The notes beneath the pieces were generated by a model. The model saw only the letters and a program-made list of their open reading frames with translations. It was not told the origin of the DNA and did not search any database. Positions 62,683 through 64,000 of a stretch of DNA of 64,000 bases are shown one piece after another. Position numbers and translations under genes: made by a program. Position 1 is the first letter of the stretch. Every line of letters begins with the position of its first letter. This DNA is from Chelatococcus sp. YT9 (lineage in GTDB: Bacteria; Pseudomonadota; Alphaproteobacteria; Rhizobiales; Beijerinckiaceae). The DNA is taken from assembly GCF_018398315.1 (NCBI RefSeq), contig NZ_JAHBRW010000002.1, positions 294,637 through 358,636 on the forward strand. The letters are read 5' to 3'.

Positions 62683-63240
62683 ATGTCGACTGACGGTCGT
62701 GAGGCAACGGCAGCATCTGAGGCCGGGATTGTCGAGCGCATCTTTGCCGGAGGCGTGCTCGCCCTCGGTTCCCTGGGCACCATCCTCATCCTCGTGCTCG
62801 CGGGCCTCATCATCGCCGACGTGATCGGCCGCGAGATTTTCGGGCATGCCGTACCCGGCGTGCCCGAGCTGGTCGCCATGTCGATGGTCTCGATTGTTTT
62901 CCTGCAGCTCGGTTACGCTGTGCGCGCCGAGCGGCTGACGCGCAATGGCTCCTTCATCGACAAGCTTTGCCAGACGCGCCCGATGATCGGACATGGCCTC
63001 GAGGCGATCTTCTCGCTGGCGGGTGCCGTGGTTTTCGCACTCATCGTCGCGACGACGATGCGCTATTTCCTGTTTGCCTGGACGAGCAATCAGTATTTCG
63101 GCGGTGTCGCCGGGTTCTTCGTGCCGGTCTGGCCTGTCAAGGCTGTCACGATCATCGGCAGCGCGGTGATCTCCATCCAGTTCATCTTGCGATTTTGGCG
63201 CCACGTCGGTCTGGCGCGCGATGGTGGAGCCCGTCAATGA
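62683..63240 (+). CDS. TRAP transporter small membrane subunit, DctQ type
   Basis: A 185-residue protein with four predicted membrane helices (about 22-45, 58-80, 100-122, 145-168). ATG 62683 is chosen because the upstream extension from 62578 overlaps the DctP-like gene and lacks homology. The DVIGREIFGHAVPGVPELVAMSM motif between the first helices is typical of DctQ. It couples to the large subunit, whose ATG overlaps its stop (ATGA). Confidence 0.92.
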   Translation: MSTDGREATAASEAGIVERIFAGGVLALGSLGTILILVLAGLIIADVIGREIFGHAVPGVPELVAMSMVSIVFLQLGYAVRAERLTRNGSFIDKLCQTRPMIGHGLEAIFSLAGAVVFALIVATTMRYFLFAWTSNQYFGGVAGFFVPVWPVKAVTIIGSAVISIQFILRFWRHVGLARDGGARQ

Positions 63241-64000
63241 CGCTCGGCGTGATGGTCGCATTGATCTCCATCGTGCTCATGGTGGGGCTGATCTACATCG
63301 GCATGCATGTCGGCATAGCCCTGGTCGTGCTGTCCTTCGTCAGCGTCTGGATCATGCGGGGCAATTTCGATGTGGCCTCGAACCTGCTCGCGCTCTCCGT
63401 CGCCGACAGCATCGCGGACTACAATTTCGGCGTGATACCGCTGTTCGTCTTCATGGGGTTCGTCGTCAGTGCCGCGAACTACGGGCGGGACCTGTTCGAT
63501 GTGACGAACTGGATGTTTCGCCGTCTGAAGGGCGGCCTCGGAATCTCGACCGTCGCTGCGAATGCGGGTTTTGCGGCGATCACCGGTGTGTCGATCGCCT
63601 CGGCGTCGGTCTTCACGCGCATCGCCGTGCCGGAAATGCTGCGTTTCGGCTACAATCCGCGGCTGGCTGTCGGCATCGTAGCGGGTAGCTCGGTGCTCGG
63701 CATGCTGATCCCGCCCAGCGTGTTGATGATCCTCTACGGCATCCTCACGGATGTTTCGATCGGCAAGATGTTCATTGCCGGCATAGTCCCCGGCATCGTG
63801 CTCGCTTGCGCTTTCGCGCTTGGCATCATGGCGGCGGTGCATCTCAAGCCGGAACTGATCGCGAAAACCGAAGCGGACGCGCAGGACAGCCTGACAGCCG
63901 GCGAGGCCGCCATCAAGATTGCTCCCGTTGTGGCCATGGTCGGTCTCGTCATGGGCGGCATCTATGGCGGCTATTTCACAGCGACCGAGGCGGCGGGCGT
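63237..64000 (+). CDS. TRAP transporter large membrane subunit, DctM type (3' end outside window)
   Basis: About 254 residues of an expected 420-440 are visible. The frame is open from ATG 63237 to the window end without a stop. Family features include the opening hydrophobic helices, FNFGVIPLFVFMGFVV-like segment near 65-80, the GGLGISTVAANAGFAAITGVSIASASVFTRIAVPEM region near 98-133 and GSSVLGMLIPPSVLMILYGI near 152-171. It forms the sodium-driven permease of the amidase-linked TRAP system. Confidence 0.9.
   Translation, partial: MTLGVMVALISIVLMVGLIYIGMHVGIALVVLSFVSVWIMRGNFDVASNLLALSVADSIADYNFGVIPLFVFMGFVVSAANYGRDLFDVTNWMFRRLKGGLGISTVAANAGFAAITGVSIASASVFTRIAVPEMLRFGYNPRLAVGIVAGSSVLGMLIPPSVLMILYGILTDVSIGKMFIAGIVPGIVLACAFALGIMAAVHLKPELIAKTEADAQDSLTAGEAAIKIAPVVAMVGLVMGGIYGGYFTATEAAG

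Overview
The window looks like about 64 kb of chromosome or megaplasmid from a high-GC alphaproteobacterium, most likely of the order Hyphomicrobiales (inference from GC-rich codon use, overlapping ATGA/TGATG junctions and the mix of gene families; no rRNA, tRNA or marker gene fixes the genus). It is almost entirely a nutrient-uptake and catabolism region: transporter operons (oligopeptide/opine type, carbohydrate type, two putrescine/spermidine-like types, one TRAP type) are interleaved with hydrolases, dehydrogenases, enolase-superfamily enzymes and local regulators. I saw no mobile elements, phage genes, CRISPR arrays or RNA genes.

Layout. 1-540: 3' part of an unrecognised gene. 803-12442: a FadR-type regulator followed by a + strand run of a DppABCDF-like transporter, SDR dehydrogenase, glucarate-dehydratase-like enolase, RraA/HMG-type aldolase, NAD-dependent epimerase/uronate-dehydrogenase-like protein and an unusual tandem-repeat HTH-like protein, met head-on by an SDR at 12426-13205. 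Together these suggest uptake and oxidation of a sugar-acid-like or conjugated compound. 13432-17822: a carbohydrate ABC transporter with its binding protein last. 17974-31121: a - strand PotABC-like transporter plus an M81 (MlrC-like) protein, divergent from a GntR/FCD regulator, class III aminotransferase, ThDP enzyme, SDR, binding protein, second M81 protein and second binding protein. Three copies of a TTGATGCATCAA-like palindrome mark this as a probable regulon.

31319-50548: a larger catabolic locus with a GntR regulator carrying two HTH units, an iron-ADH-family dehydrogenase, two metal-site-less M24 proteins of the creatinase/ectoine-hydrolase type, a second complete PotDABC-like transporter, an enolase-superfamily enzyme with a KxR motif, a NodB-fold-like protein, an FAD oxidoreductase, two M20 hydrolases, a DapA-family lyase, a class I aminotransferase and an AllC/HyuC-type amidohydrolase. 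This is the best candidate for an undescribed pathway: import of a small cationic or amidine/amide-containing compound, stepwise C-N hydrolysis, then oxidation, transamination and aldol cleavage.

51027-52539: a TetR repressor divergent from an SDR with matching operators. 52854-55221: two housekeeping-type genes, recQ and a CBS-domain protein, converging on a hairpin terminator. 55494-58371: an orphan family 5 binding protein with a metal-dependent M24 peptidase. 58402-64000: a secreted protein of unknown function, a LysR regulator divergent from an amidase, and a TRAP transporter (DctP, DctQ, and DctM cut by the window end).
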